Shown here in pieces: positions 37,352 through 45,495 of a stretch of DNA of 64,000 nucleotides. The translations under genes were made by a program, and so were the position numbers. Every line of letters starts with the position of its first letter. Positions within the stretch are counted from its first letter, which is position 1. Under the pieces are notes generated by a model. It was not told where the DNA came from. It made no database searches and worked only from the letters and a program-made list of their open reading frames with translations. The stretch is from Rhodocyclales bacterium GT-UBC (lineage in GTDB: Bacteria; Pseudomonadota; Gammaproteobacteria; Burkholderiales; Rhodocyclaceae), in the NCBI GenBank assembly GCA_003583745.1, contig QXPY01000004.1:292543-356542 (forward strand). The letters are read 5' to 3'.

Positions 37352-40300
37352 ATGCAGCACGCCGCCGACGAACTGCCGATGCGCCAGCGCCTGATGCACT
37401 GGATCGAACATCTCGAGCATATCTTGCCGGCCCAGGCGCCGATTCGCGATTTCGTTCATCACAACACCCTGCATGGCTTGCAGCATCTGCCCTTTGCCGA
37501 GGCACTGGCCGCCGCACACCGGCTGACCGGGGCCGCGACCTACTGGCCGGAGGCGCAATTCCATGCCGCCTATGCTGCTGGCCGCATTGGCCGTGACGAT
37601 CTGCTGCAGGCCCTGACCGAGGTCGGCATCGACGACCTGGCCGACTGGGTGATACCCGGAGTGAAACGGCAGGATGTCCTGCTGGCCAGCCTGTTGCAGC
37701 CCTCGACGCTGCCGGTGGCCAGTTGGCAGGCCTGGGCGGCGCGCGAGCTGGGCGGCCACGAAAGCCCCCTGTTGCAGGCGGCCGAACGTCTGGCACAGGC
37801 GATTGCCGGCGAACCGGCGCCGGCCGTAGAAGCTTGGCCGGCGACCGCGTTGGCTCGCTGGAACAGCCTCTGCGAACGCGTCGGCCAGACCTGGACGCTG
37901 CGCCGCCTGCTCGAACACCTGAGCGGCGAGAATGTGCTGGAGAAAGTGCGCAGCATATTGCAACGCCATCTGGCGGCGCATCTCGACCTGGGCGTTGCCG
38001 CCTGGCGCAATCCGCAGCGCGAGGCGGGCTTTTTCGCCGCCTGGCGAGCCAGTGCCGGACTTGATTTAAGCTGGGAGATCGACGACCTGCACAACGTGCG
38101 CGACGAAATCCTCCATCTGTCGAGTGATGCGGCGGACGTCCTGATCGATGAACTGGGCCGGCTGATGCCCGACGATCGCCTGTGGCCGGGCTACCTGGAG
38201 CGCCTGGCCCTCGAACAACCGGGCTGGGCCGGGATGTTCCTGTGGCGCGACCGCCATCCCCTGGTCGGAGACGGGGCGCGGGTCGAGATGGTCGATTACC
38301 TGGCGGTGCGCGTGCTGCTTGAGCGTCTGCTCTGCGAAGACCTGATGCGGCGGCTGACCGGCGTGCCGATGGCTTTCGACGAGTTGCGCGGCTATTACGC
38401 CACCGAACTGGCCGAGTTCTACGTCCGCGATGCGCTGCGTCAGGGCGGCCTGGACGAGGCCTTGCAGGACCAGGCCGTCCGTTTGCTCGAGGCCGAAGCC
38501 CACGGCGCGGCCGACGAAGCTGCTTGGCAGGCCTTGGCCGAGCGGATCGCTGCCAGTCGGCCGGAGCGCGAAGTTGGCGAGATGGCGCAGCGCCTGTTCG
38601 GGCTATGCGCCCAATTGCCCTGGTCGGCGGACGAGGTGGCCGCCCTGAGTCCGGCGGCGGGGCGCGCCGTGCTGGCCGTCGCCGACAGCCTCGACCCCTT
38701 GCGGCGCGGGCAAATCTGGCTGCAGGCCTACGAACGGTATTACCGCGAACAGCTCTTTTCGGCGCTGACCGCCAATCAGGGGCGACGGCCGCTACCTGCC
38801 ATGCCCTCGGCGCAGGTGGTGATGTGCATGGATGACCGGGAGGAGGGCACGCGTCGGCATCTCGAAGAAATCGCGCCCGACATCGTCACCTACGGTGCCG
38901 CCGGCTTCTTCGGCGTGCCGATGCTCTGGCAGGGGCTGGACGATGCGCGGCCGACCGCCTTGTGTCCGGTGGTCGTGCAGCCGCGCCACCTGGTCCGCGA
39001 ACAGCCGGCACCCGGCGCCGAAGCGGCGGCGGCCGGCCATGCCCGGCGGCGCGAGCGGCGTTTGGGCTGGCGCGAGGCCTTTGCCCAGCAAACCCGCTAT
39101 GCGGCGTTCTCCGGGCCGGTCCTGACGGTCCTGGGCGCCGTGCCGGCGCTGGCCGAACTGGCCGCAACAACACTGGCCCCAGGCTGGTTCGGCGGCGTGC
39201 TGCAACGTTTGCGGCAGTCGGGGGCGGGGTCTTTGCCCACTGAACTGGCCTTGACGGCAGCCGAGCCGGCCAACCCGACGCCAGAGACGCCGCAGGCCGG
39301 CTTCACCGATGCCGAACAGGTCGAGCGGGTCGCCGCTTTCCTGCGCATGATCGGCCTCTCCAGCGGCTTCGCGCCATTGGTCCTGATCTTCGGGCACGGT
39401 TCGGGCAGCCGCAACAACCCGCATCTCTCGGCTTACGATTGCGGTGCCTGTTCCGGCCGCCACGGCGGGCCGAATGCACGGGTGCTGGCTGCCATGGCCA
39501 ATCGGCCGGCGGTGCGTGCCGGGCTGGCCGGGATCGGCATCGTCATCCCCGAAACCAGCTGGTTCATCGCCGCCGAGCACAATACCTGCGATGACGGTAT
39601 CGAATGGTACGACCTGGAAAGTGTGCCAAGCCGTTTCCAGCCGGCCCTCGACCGCCTGGTGCATCAACTCGGCGAAGCCTGCCGGGCGCATGCCGCCGAG
39701 CGCTGCCGACGGCTGGCTTCGGCGCCGACTCGGCCATCGCCGTGGCTGGCCCGGCAACACATGATCGGGCGAGCCAATGATATTTCCCAGGCGCGGCCGG
39801 AACTGGGGCATGCCACCAATGCCGCGGCCTTCATCGGGCGACGGATGATGAGTCGCGGGCTCTTTCTCGACCGCCGGGTCTTCCTGATTTCCTACGATCC
39901 GGAGACCGACGATGACCAAGGACGGATCGTCGAAAGCATCCTGCTGGCGGCCGGACCGGTCGGGGCCGGTATTGCCCTCGAATACTATTTCTCGACGGTG
40001 GATAACGCGCGTTTCGGCTGCGGTTCGAAAATCACCCACAACATCACCGGTCTGTTCGGCGTCATGGAGGGAGCGGATTCCGACCTCCGCACCGGCTTGC
40101 CCTGGCAGATGGTCGAAATCCACGAACCGATGCGCCTGCTGGTCGTCGTCGAGCAGACGACGGCGGTGCTGACCGGCATCCTGCAGCGCCAGCCGCCCTT
40201 GCAGGAGCTGGTCGGCAACGGCTGGATCACTCTGGCTGCCAAGGATCCGGCTTCGCCGGCGATCGCATTGTACTGCCCGCGCCGTGGCTGGCTGCCCTGG

Positions 40301-40402
40301 TCAGGCCCGGCCGTGTTGCCGCAGGTGGCGCGTTCGGCCGACTGGTTTGCCGGCGAAAGCGCGCCGCTGGCGCCGGCGATCATTCTTGGAGGTGCGACAT
40401 GA
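37352..40402 (+). CDS. dabA: DabA-type (DUF2309) inorganic-carbon transporter subunit
   Basis: 1016 residues, DUF2309/UPF0753 family. DabA subunits pair with a NuoL/MrpA-like membrane subunit and drive CO2 capture as bicarbonate; the fold is related to beta-carbonic anhydrase with a zinc site. All four expected zinc-site residues are seen: Cys492 and Asp494 (VVMCMDDRE), His682 (LIFGHGSGS) and Cys697 (YDCGACSGRHGG). The Cys-x-Asp and His-to-Cys (15 residue) spacings equal those reported for Halothiobacillus DabA. The N-terminus has the family motif IRDFVHHNTLHGLQ. It lies between antiporter-like genes and overlaps the next one (ATGA). It is longer than typical DabA (about 800-850). Confidence 0.92.
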   Translation: MQHAADELPMRQRLMHWIEHLEHILPAQAPIRDFVHHNTLHGLQHLPFAEALAAAHRLTGAATYWPEAQFHAAYAAGRIGRDDLLQALTEVGIDDLADWVIPGVKRQDVLLASLLQPSTLPVASWQAWAARELGGHESPLLQAAERLAQAIAGEPAPAVEAWPATALARWNSLCERVGQTWTLRRLLEHLSGENVLEKVRSILQRHLAAHLDLGVAAWRNPQREAGFFAAWRASAGLDLSWEIDDLHNVRDEILHLSSDAADVLIDELGRLMPDDRLWPGYLERLALEQPGWAGMFLWRDRHPLVGDGARVEMVDYLAVRVLLERLLCEDLMRRLTGVPMAFDELRGYYATELAEFYVRDALRQGGLDEALQDQAVRLLEAEAHGAADEAAWQALAERIAASRPEREVGEMAQRLFGLCAQLPWSADEVAALSPAAGRAVLAVADSLDPLRRGQIWLQAYERYYREQLFSALTANQGRRPLPAMPSAQVVMCMDDREEGTRRHLEEIAPDIVTYGAAGFFGVPMLWQGLDDARPTALCPVVVQPRHLVREQPAPGAEAAAAGHARRRERRLGWREAFAQQTRYAAFSGPVLTVLGAVPALAELAATTLAPGWFGGVLQRLRQSGAGSLPTELALTAAEPANPTPETPQAGFTDAEQVERVAAFLRMIGLSSGFAPLVLIFGHGSGSRNNPHLSAYDCGACSGRHGGPNARVLAAMANRPAVRAGLAGIGIVIPETSWFIAAEHNTCDDGIEWYDLESVPSRFQPALDRLVHQLGEACRAHAAERCRRLASAPTRPSPWLARQHMIGRANDISQARPELGHATNAAAFIGRRMMSRGLFLDRRVFLISYDPETDDDQGRIVESILLAAGPVGAGIALEYYFSTVDNARFGCGSKITHNITGLFGVMEGADSDLRTGLPWQMVEIHEPMRLLVVVEQTTAVLTGILQRQPPLQELVGNGWITLAAKDPASPAIALYCPRRGWLPWSGPAVLPQVARSADWFAGESAPLAPAIILGGAT

Positions 40403-41925
40403 TGGTGCTGCTCAGGGCCTTGCCCGACTGGGTCTGGCTGGTGCCGGCATTGCCGCTGCTCGCCGTCGTCATCAACGGTTTGCGCGTGCTGTTCGGGCGA
40501 GCCATTGGCGATGCCGCCGAGCCGCTGACGGCGCGCCTTTCCTCGCTGGCCGCCCTGGCCGGCCTGCTCATCCTGCTTGCCCTCGATTTCCTGGCGCTCA
40601 GCGACGGTGCGCCCGGCCACCGGCGCCTCGGTCACTGGTTCGGTTCCGGCAACTGGGAGGCGACCTTCTCCTTCCTGCTCGACCGCTTGTCCCTGGCGCT
40701 GGGTACGCTGACCGCGCTGATCGGCTGGCTGGTCATGCGTTTTTCCGCCAACTACCTGCATCGCGAGGCCGGTTTCCATCGTTTCTTTATCGCGCTCTCC
40801 TTTTTCCTGGCCGGCATCCAGCTCGTGTTGCTGGCCGGTAACGGGCTGCTCGCTTTTGTTGGCTGGGAGATGTGCGGCGTGTCGTCCTTCCTGCTCATCG
40901 GCTATGCCTGGCAGCGTCCGGTGGCGACTGGCAATGCGCTGTTCGCCTTCGTCACCAACCGCGGTGGCGATGCCGGCTTTCTGCTCGCGCTCGGACTGGC
41001 CGCCGCCTGGCTGGGCGGCTTCGAATGGACGGTGCTGTCGAAAGCAGCACAGATCAGCGTGGTGAACGACCGACTACTGATCATCGGCTTCGTCATCGCA
41101 GCACTGGCCAAGTCGGCGCAACTGCCGTTCAGTGCCTGGATCAGCCGGGCGCTGGAAGGCCCGACGCCGTCCTCGGCAATTTTCTATGGCGCGGTGATGA
41201 TCCATGCCGGCGTCTATCTGTTGCTGCGCCTCGAACCCTTGCTGCTGCAGGTGCCGGATGTAATGGCCGGGCTGGTCGTTGCCGGCCTGCTGACGGCGCT
41301 GTACGCCTGGCTGTGCGGCCTGGTGCAGACCGACGTCAAGTCGGCGCTGGTCTTTGCGACGCTGTTCCAGGTGGCCCTGATGTTTGTCGAGATCGGTTTC
41401 GGCTGGACCACGCTGGCCCTGGTCCATTGCTGCCTGCACGCCGCCTGGCGGGCCTGGCATTTCCTGGTCGCCCCCTCCTGGCTGAGCCTGACACGCGGTC
41501 GGCCGGCACCGCCGCCGGCCTGGCTGCGGCGCAATCAGTGGCTGTACACGGCGGCGCTGCAGCGCTTCTGGCTCGACCGCCTGGGGCAGACCTTGCTGGT
41601 CGAGCCGACGGCGGCCTTTTCCCGTGACGTGCGCGGCCTGGAAACGCATTTCATCGATCACGCCATCGGGCGCCCCGGCGAAGGCCGGACGGTGCAGGCG
41701 GATCGCCCGCTGGTGCTGGCCGACGGCCTGCCGGGACGCATTCTGGCCGGGCTGTCCGACCAGCTGCAACGCCTGGAGAACCGGCTGTTGCTGCGGGGGC
41801 GGGGCGGATTGGCCGAGCAATGGCTGCATCGCCTGGGCGGCTATCTGCGGACGCTGGAAAACCTGCTGGAACAGCCGCGTTACCTGATGATGGCGGTGAT
41901 GGCGACTTTTGTGGTGATTCTCTGA
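40399..41925 (+). CDS. dabB: NuoL/DabB-like proton-channel subunit
   Basis: 508 residues, NuoL/MrpA-type. The NuoL helix motifs are present: Glu157 (FVGWEMCGVSSFLLIGYAW) and Lys238 (LAKSAQLPFSAWISRALEGPTPSSA). It ends after about twelve helices with a charged cytoplasmic-type tail and one last hydrophobic segment, so the long lateral helix of NuoL is missing, as in DabB. The ATG overlaps the dabA stop (ATGA) behind GGAGG. It is the best dabB candidate, because this NuoL-type partner adjoins DabA in known DAB systems. The symbol is given by position and family, not by proven function. Confidence 0.87.
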   Translation: MMVLLRALPDWVWLVPALPLLAVVINGLRVLFGRAIGDAAEPLTARLSSLAALAGLLILLALDFLALSDGAPGHRRLGHWFGSGNWEATFSFLLDRLSLALGTLTALIGWLVMRFSANYLHREAGFHRFFIALSFFLAGIQLVLLAGNGLLAFVGWEMCGVSSFLLIGYAWQRPVATGNALFAFVTNRGGDAGFLLALGLAAAWLGGFEWTVLSKAAQISVVNDRLLIIGFVIAALAKSAQLPFSAWISRALEGPTPSSAIFYGAVMIHAGVYLLLRLEPLLLQVPDVMAGLVVAGLLTALYAWLCGLVQTDVKSALVFATLFQVALMFVEIGFGWTTLALVHCCLHAAWRAWHFLVAPSWLSLTRGRPAPPPAWLRRNQWLYTAALQRFWLDRLGQTLLVEPTAAFSRDVRGLETHFIDHAIGRPGEGRTVQADRPLVLADGLPGRILAGLSDQLQRLENRLLLRGRGGLAEQWLHRLGGYLRTLENLLEQPRYLMMAVMATFVVIL

Positions 41926-43424
41926 TGCATGGCCTGAACGAAATTTACTGGCAAGTGCAGGCCAGCCTGCCCTGGCTGCTCTTGCTGCAGTTGCTGCCGG
42001 TCGGCGGGGCGCTGGTGGTCTATGTGCTGGGCGAGCGCAAGGCGGCGGTACTGGCCGGCAAGGTCTTCGCCTTGCTCGAATTGGCCCTGGGCATCGTCGC
42101 CGTCAGTTGCCTGAAACCGCTCGATCCAGCCCTGCAACTGGCCGAGCGCTTCGCGCCGCTGGCTTATCACGTCGGCGCCGACGGGATCAGCCTGACCTTC
42201 GTGCTGGTTGCCGCGCTGCTCACTTTCCTGATGACCTTGTACGGTATGAGCCGCGGCATGATCTCTCCGGGCCGGCTGTTTGCCGTGCTGCTGCTGGCCG
42301 AGGCCGGCCTGGTCGGCATGCTGCTGACGCTCAATGTCGCCTGGTTTGCCGCGTTTTCGGCGCTCGAACTGTGGGCGGTGGCTTACCTGTTGCGGCGCTG
42401 GGCTTCGTCGCGGGCCGAGACGCAGGCGCTGGCGCGCTTCGTCCAGTACCAGGGCTTCGGCTGGGCCTTGTTCGCGGCCGGTTGCATCGTCCTCGGCTGG
42501 GGGCATGCCGAAGCCAACGGCGGGCGCTGGAGTTTCGACCTGTTCGACTTGATGGCGGCGATGCCGAGCGGCAAGTTCCAGACCGCCGCTTTCTACCTGC
42601 TGTTCTACGGGCTGGCCGTGCGTACGCCGCTCTTTCCGCTGCACGGCTGGTTGCCCAACATGGCGCAGCATGGCCTGATCGCCGTTGCGCCGGCGCTGAT
42701 GGTCGGCGTCAAGGTCGGCATCTACGGGATGATCCGCTTCGTCCTGCCGCTGACCCCGGCCGCGGTCGAATATTGGCAGCCCTACGTTGTCGGCTTCGCC
42801 GGGGCCGGGGTGTTCTTTACCGCGGCGCTGGCCTTCCAGCAGACCAACCTGCGCCGCCTGCTCGCCTTTGCCGTGGTCAGCCATACCAGCCTGCTGGTCA
42901 TCGGCGTATTCAGCCTGCACGCCGCCGGCATCCAGGGCGCCGTGCTGCTGGCGGCCAATTTCGGTTTGGCGGCGACCGGCATGTGGTTCATCGTCGGCTT
43001 TGTCTTCCGGCGCACCGGGACGACCGAACTGCATGAACTGTCCGGCCTGTTCGAGCGCATTCCTTTCCTCGCCATCGCCTTCCTCAGTTTCGGCCTGGCG
43101 ATTGTCGGCATGCCGGGCACGCCCGGCTTCGACGCGGCGCATCTGGTACTGGAGGCGGCCATCGACAAGTTCGGCGCCTTGTCGACGGTGGCGACGGCGC
43201 TCGGCAACGTGGCCGCGGCCGGCTTCCTGCTCTGGGCCTTCCAGCGGGCATTCCTCTCCCAGGCCAGGGCAGGTGGCCACGATGTCGACCGTACCTTGCC
43301 GATGGAGTATCTGGTGTGCGGCATCGCGCTGGCGGCGATGCTGGCCATCGGCTTCTTTACCGAGCCCTGGCTGTATCTGACTGAAACGGCCAGCCAGGCC
43401 GCCGCCGCGAGGTTCGAGCCATGA
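41925..43424 (+). CDS. NuoM-like subunit with Arg replacing a channel Lys
   Basis: 499 residues from the ATG in TGATG overlapping the previous stop; an upstream frame to 41820 lies inside that gene. About fourteen helices. Glu148 (FSALELWAVAYLL) and Lys263 (LMVGVKVGIYGMIRF) are kept, but the helix-7 Lys of NuoM is Arg233 (GLAVRTPLFPLHGWLPN). The region after it (MAQHGLIAVAPALM) also differs from the usual H-x-EAP motif. This subunit may conduct differently or play a structural role. Its stop overlaps the next ATG (ATGA). Confidence 0.9.
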   Translation: MHGLNEIYWQVQASLPWLLLLQLLPVGGALVVYVLGERKAAVLAGKVFALLELALGIVAVSCLKPLDPALQLAERFAPLAYHVGADGISLTFVLVAALLTFLMTLYGMSRGMISPGRLFAVLLLAEAGLVGMLLTLNVAWFAAFSALELWAVAYLLRRWASSRAETQALARFVQYQGFGWALFAAGCIVLGWGHAEANGGRWSFDLFDLMAAMPSGKFQTAAFYLLFYGLAVRTPLFPLHGWLPNMAQHGLIAVAPALMVGVKVGIYGMIRFVLPLTPAAVEYWQPYVVGFAGAGVFFTAALAFQQTNLRRLLAFAVVSHTSLLVIGVFSLHAAGIQGAVLLAANFGLAATGMWFIVGFVFRRTGTTELHELSGLFERIPFLAIAFLSFGLAIVGMPGTPGFDAAHLVLEAAIDKFGALSTVATALGNVAAAGFLLWAFQRAFLSQARAGGHDVDRTLPMEYLVCGIALAAMLAIGFFTEPWLYLTETASQAAAARFEP

Positions 43425-44878
43425 GCCTGCCGCTGCTTTCGCTGCTGATCTTCCTGCCGCTGGCCGGTGCGGCCTTGCTCTGGCTGCTGCCGGCGCGTTT
43501 CTGCCGGCATGGCGTGGCGCTCTGCATGGGCCTGGTGCTGCTGCTGGCGACTTTTGTGCTGTGGCGTTTCGAACCGTCCGGCGTGCGCTTCCAGATGGTC
43601 GAGCAGGCGGCGTGGATCGCCAGCCTGAACGTGCATTACCGGCTTGGCGTCGATGGTTTGTCGGTGCTCTTCCTGCCGGCCACCGCCCTGCTTTTCCTCG
43701 GCTCGCTGGCGGCCAGCTGGAATGGAATCGAGGCGGCGCGGCGCCTGCATTACAGCTTGTTGCTGCTGCTCCAGGCGGCAACGTTGGGCATTTTCTGCGC
43801 CCTCGATACCGCCTTGTTCTTCGTTTTCTGGGAGCTGACCCTGCTGCCGTTGTATTTCCTGCTCGGGCGCTGGGGCGCTAATAGCGGGGCCGGCCCGGCG
43901 GCGGCGCGCTATTTCCTGATCATGCTGGCCGGCGGCATTCCCGTCCTGCTGGCCTTCGTGCTGCTCGCCACCGCCCAGCCGCAGCCGGTTTTCGATCTGA
44001 CGCTGCTGCTCGAACAGCCCTTGCCGCGTTCGGCACAAACAGCGGTCTTCCTGCTGTTCCTGGTCGGCTTCGGGCTCAAGGTGCCTTTGGTGCCCTTGCA
44101 TACCTGGCTGCCGCAGTTGGCGCTGGCGGCGCCGGGGTCGCTGACGGCGCTGCTGGTCGGGCTCAAGGTCGGCGCCTTCGGCCTGGTCCGCTTTGCCGTG
44201 CCGCTGGCGCCGCAGGCGGCGCAGGACATGCACTGGCTGCTGGCCGGCCTGGGGACGCTGGCCATCCTGTATGGCGCGGTCGGCATGCTGGCCCAGAGCA
44301 ATCTGCGGGTCGGCCTGGCCTATGCCAGCATCTGCCACGTCGGGCTGGCTGTACTCGGGCTGGCTTCCTACACGGCGCAAGGGGCGCAGGGGGCGATTTC
44401 GCTGCTGCTCAGTTTTTCGGTGGCAACCGGCGGCGCCTTCCTGTTGCTGGAATGCCTGCGCCAGCGTACCGGTTCGACCGATATCCATGCCTTGGGCGGG
44501 GCGGCCAAGACCATGCCGCTGCTGGCCAGCGGCTTCCTGATCTGCGGCCTGGCCGGGGTCGGCATGCCGGGGACGAGCAGCTTTCCCGGCGAGTTCATGC
44601 TGATCATTGCCGCCTTGCACAGCCACACCGGGGCCGGCATGGCCGCCTTGTTCGGGCTGTCGATTGCCGCCGGCGGTTTTCTTGCGCTGTATCGCAAGGC
44701 TTTCTTCGGGCCGGTGCTGCACCAGGAAGTGGCGCAGGCCAGCGATCTGCGCCGGCGCGAATGGCTGGTGCTGCTCGCCCTGATCGCAATGATCGCGGCG
44801 ATCGGCATCTACCCCGGGCCGTGGATCGAGATCGTCCGGCCGGCGGCGGAAGCCTGGGCGGCCGGACTCGGTCGCTGA
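43421..44878 (+). CDS. NuoM-like proton-channel subunit, last gene of DabA operon
   Basis: 485 residues, about fourteen helices. Glu138 (FVFWELTLLPLYFLL), Lys220 (GFGLKVPLVPLHTWLP) and Lys249 (LVGLKVGAFGLVRF) are intact, so it resembles a functional NuoM channel. It is the fourth antiporter-like gene of the operon and is distinct in sequence from the other three. Start ATG is within the previous stop (ATGA). The operon ends one base before the stop of the convergent small gene at 44880. Confidence 0.92.
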   Translation: MSLPLLSLLIFLPLAGAALLWLLPARFCRHGVALCMGLVLLLATFVLWRFEPSGVRFQMVEQAAWIASLNVHYRLGVDGLSVLFLPATALLFLGSLAASWNGIEAARRLHYSLLLLLQAATLGIFCALDTALFFVFWELTLLPLYFLLGRWGANSGAGPAAARYFLIMLAGGIPVLLAFVLLATAQPQPVFDLTLLLEQPLPRSAQTAVFLLFLVGFGLKVPLVPLHTWLPQLALAAPGSLTALLVGLKVGAFGLVRFAVPLAPQAAQDMHWLLAGLGTLAILYGAVGMLAQSNLRVGLAYASICHVGLAVLGLASYTAQGAQGAISLLLSFSVATGGAFLLLECLRQRTGSTDIHALGGAAKTMPLLASGFLICGLAGVGMPGTSSFPGEFMLIIAALHSHTGAGMAALFGLSIAAGGFLALYRKAFFGPVLHQEVAQASDLRRREWLVLLALIAMIAAIGIYPGPWIEIVRPAAEAWAAGLGR

Positions 44879-44879
44879 G

Positions 44880-45107
44880 CTACTTGCGGCGGGGTTCGGT
44901 TTCGCTGATCGAGTGGCCTTCTTCGGCCGCCGCCTGCATCAGCCAGCAGAGGTCGCTGCCCTGCACCGGCATCGGGATCATCTGGTTGCGGCTCCAGCGA
45001 AAGACCGGGCCGAACGGTACGTAGCGGGCCAGCACGTCACCGTGCGGACTGACGCCGAAGAACGGCCAGGGCGAGACGAAGGCTTCCTTGAGCTGGTCGG
45101 CGGTCAT
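44880..45107 (-). CDS. Small protein of unknown function
   Basis: 75 residues (MTADQLKEAFVSPWPFFGVSPHGDV...), with AGGAG six bases before the ATG. Aromatic- and proline-rich first half, acidic second half (QAAAEEGHSISETEPRRK). No signal peptide, membrane segment or known motif. It is the distal gene of a possible leftward group with the zinc-ribbon protein (34-base gap) and the SulP transporter. Confidence 0.68.
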   Translation of the reverse strand: MTADQLKEAFVSPWPFFGVSPHGDVLARYVPFGPVFRWSRNQMIPMPVQGSDLCWLMQAAAEEGHSISETEPRRK

Positions 45108-45141
45108 GGCGGTTCTCCTGGCGTGGGGTGATCCCTGAAGC

Positions 45142-45483
45142 TTAGACCTTCTTGACGAATTCGCTCTTCAATTGCATGGCACCGATACCGTCGATCTTGC
45201 AGTCGATGTCGTGGTCGCCGTCGATCAGGCGGATGTTCTTGACCTTGGTGCCGACCTTGACCACCGACGAGGAACCCTTGATCTTCAGGTCCTTGATCAC
45301 GGTGACGCTGTCGCCGTCCTGCAGCACGTTACCGTTGGCGTCCTTCCAGACCTTGGCCTGCTCGGCGTTGTCGGAGGCGCCGTCCTTGCTCCATTCGTGG
45401 GCGCATTCCGGGCAGACGTACATGGCGCCGTCTTCATAGGTGAATTCGGACTTGCATTGCGGGCAGTTGGGCAGAGAGCTCAT
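45142..45483 (-). CDS. yjdM: PhnA/YjdM-type zinc-ribbon protein
   Basis: 113 residues. The N-terminal zinc ribbon has two CxxC pairs (PNCPQCKSE and [10 protein letters not shown]), followed by the YjdM/PhnA domain ([31 protein letters not shown]). E. coli YjdM was long called PhnA and is not itself phosphonoacetate hydrolase; its true role is unclear. No phn genes are nearby. It lies 12 bases downstream of the SulP gene on the same strand and is likely co-transcribed with it. Confidence 0.93.
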   Translation of the reverse strand: MSSLPNCPQCKSEFTYEDGAMYVCPECAHEWSKDGASDNAEQAKVWKDANGNVLQDGDSVTVIKDLKIKGSSSVVKVGTKVKNIRLIDGDHDIDCKIDGIGAMQLKSEFVKKV

Positions 45484-45495
45484 GGTTTTTCCTTT

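Noticed and set aside
41880..44722. Long leftward frames (633 and 646 codons) opposite the NuoM-like genes
   Set aside because: Gln/Arg/Gly-rich shadow translations of membrane-protein genes. The sense proteins have conserved channel residues.
35902..44878. Reading the antiporter-like cluster as respiratory complex I
   Set aside because: No nuoA-K peripheral subunits are present, and DUF2309 occupies the second position. Four NuoL/M-like genes with DabA do not match any nuo operon.
35902..44878. Reading the cluster as an Mrp Na+/H+ antiporter
   Set aside because: The small mrpC, mrpE, mrpF and mrpG subunits are absent.
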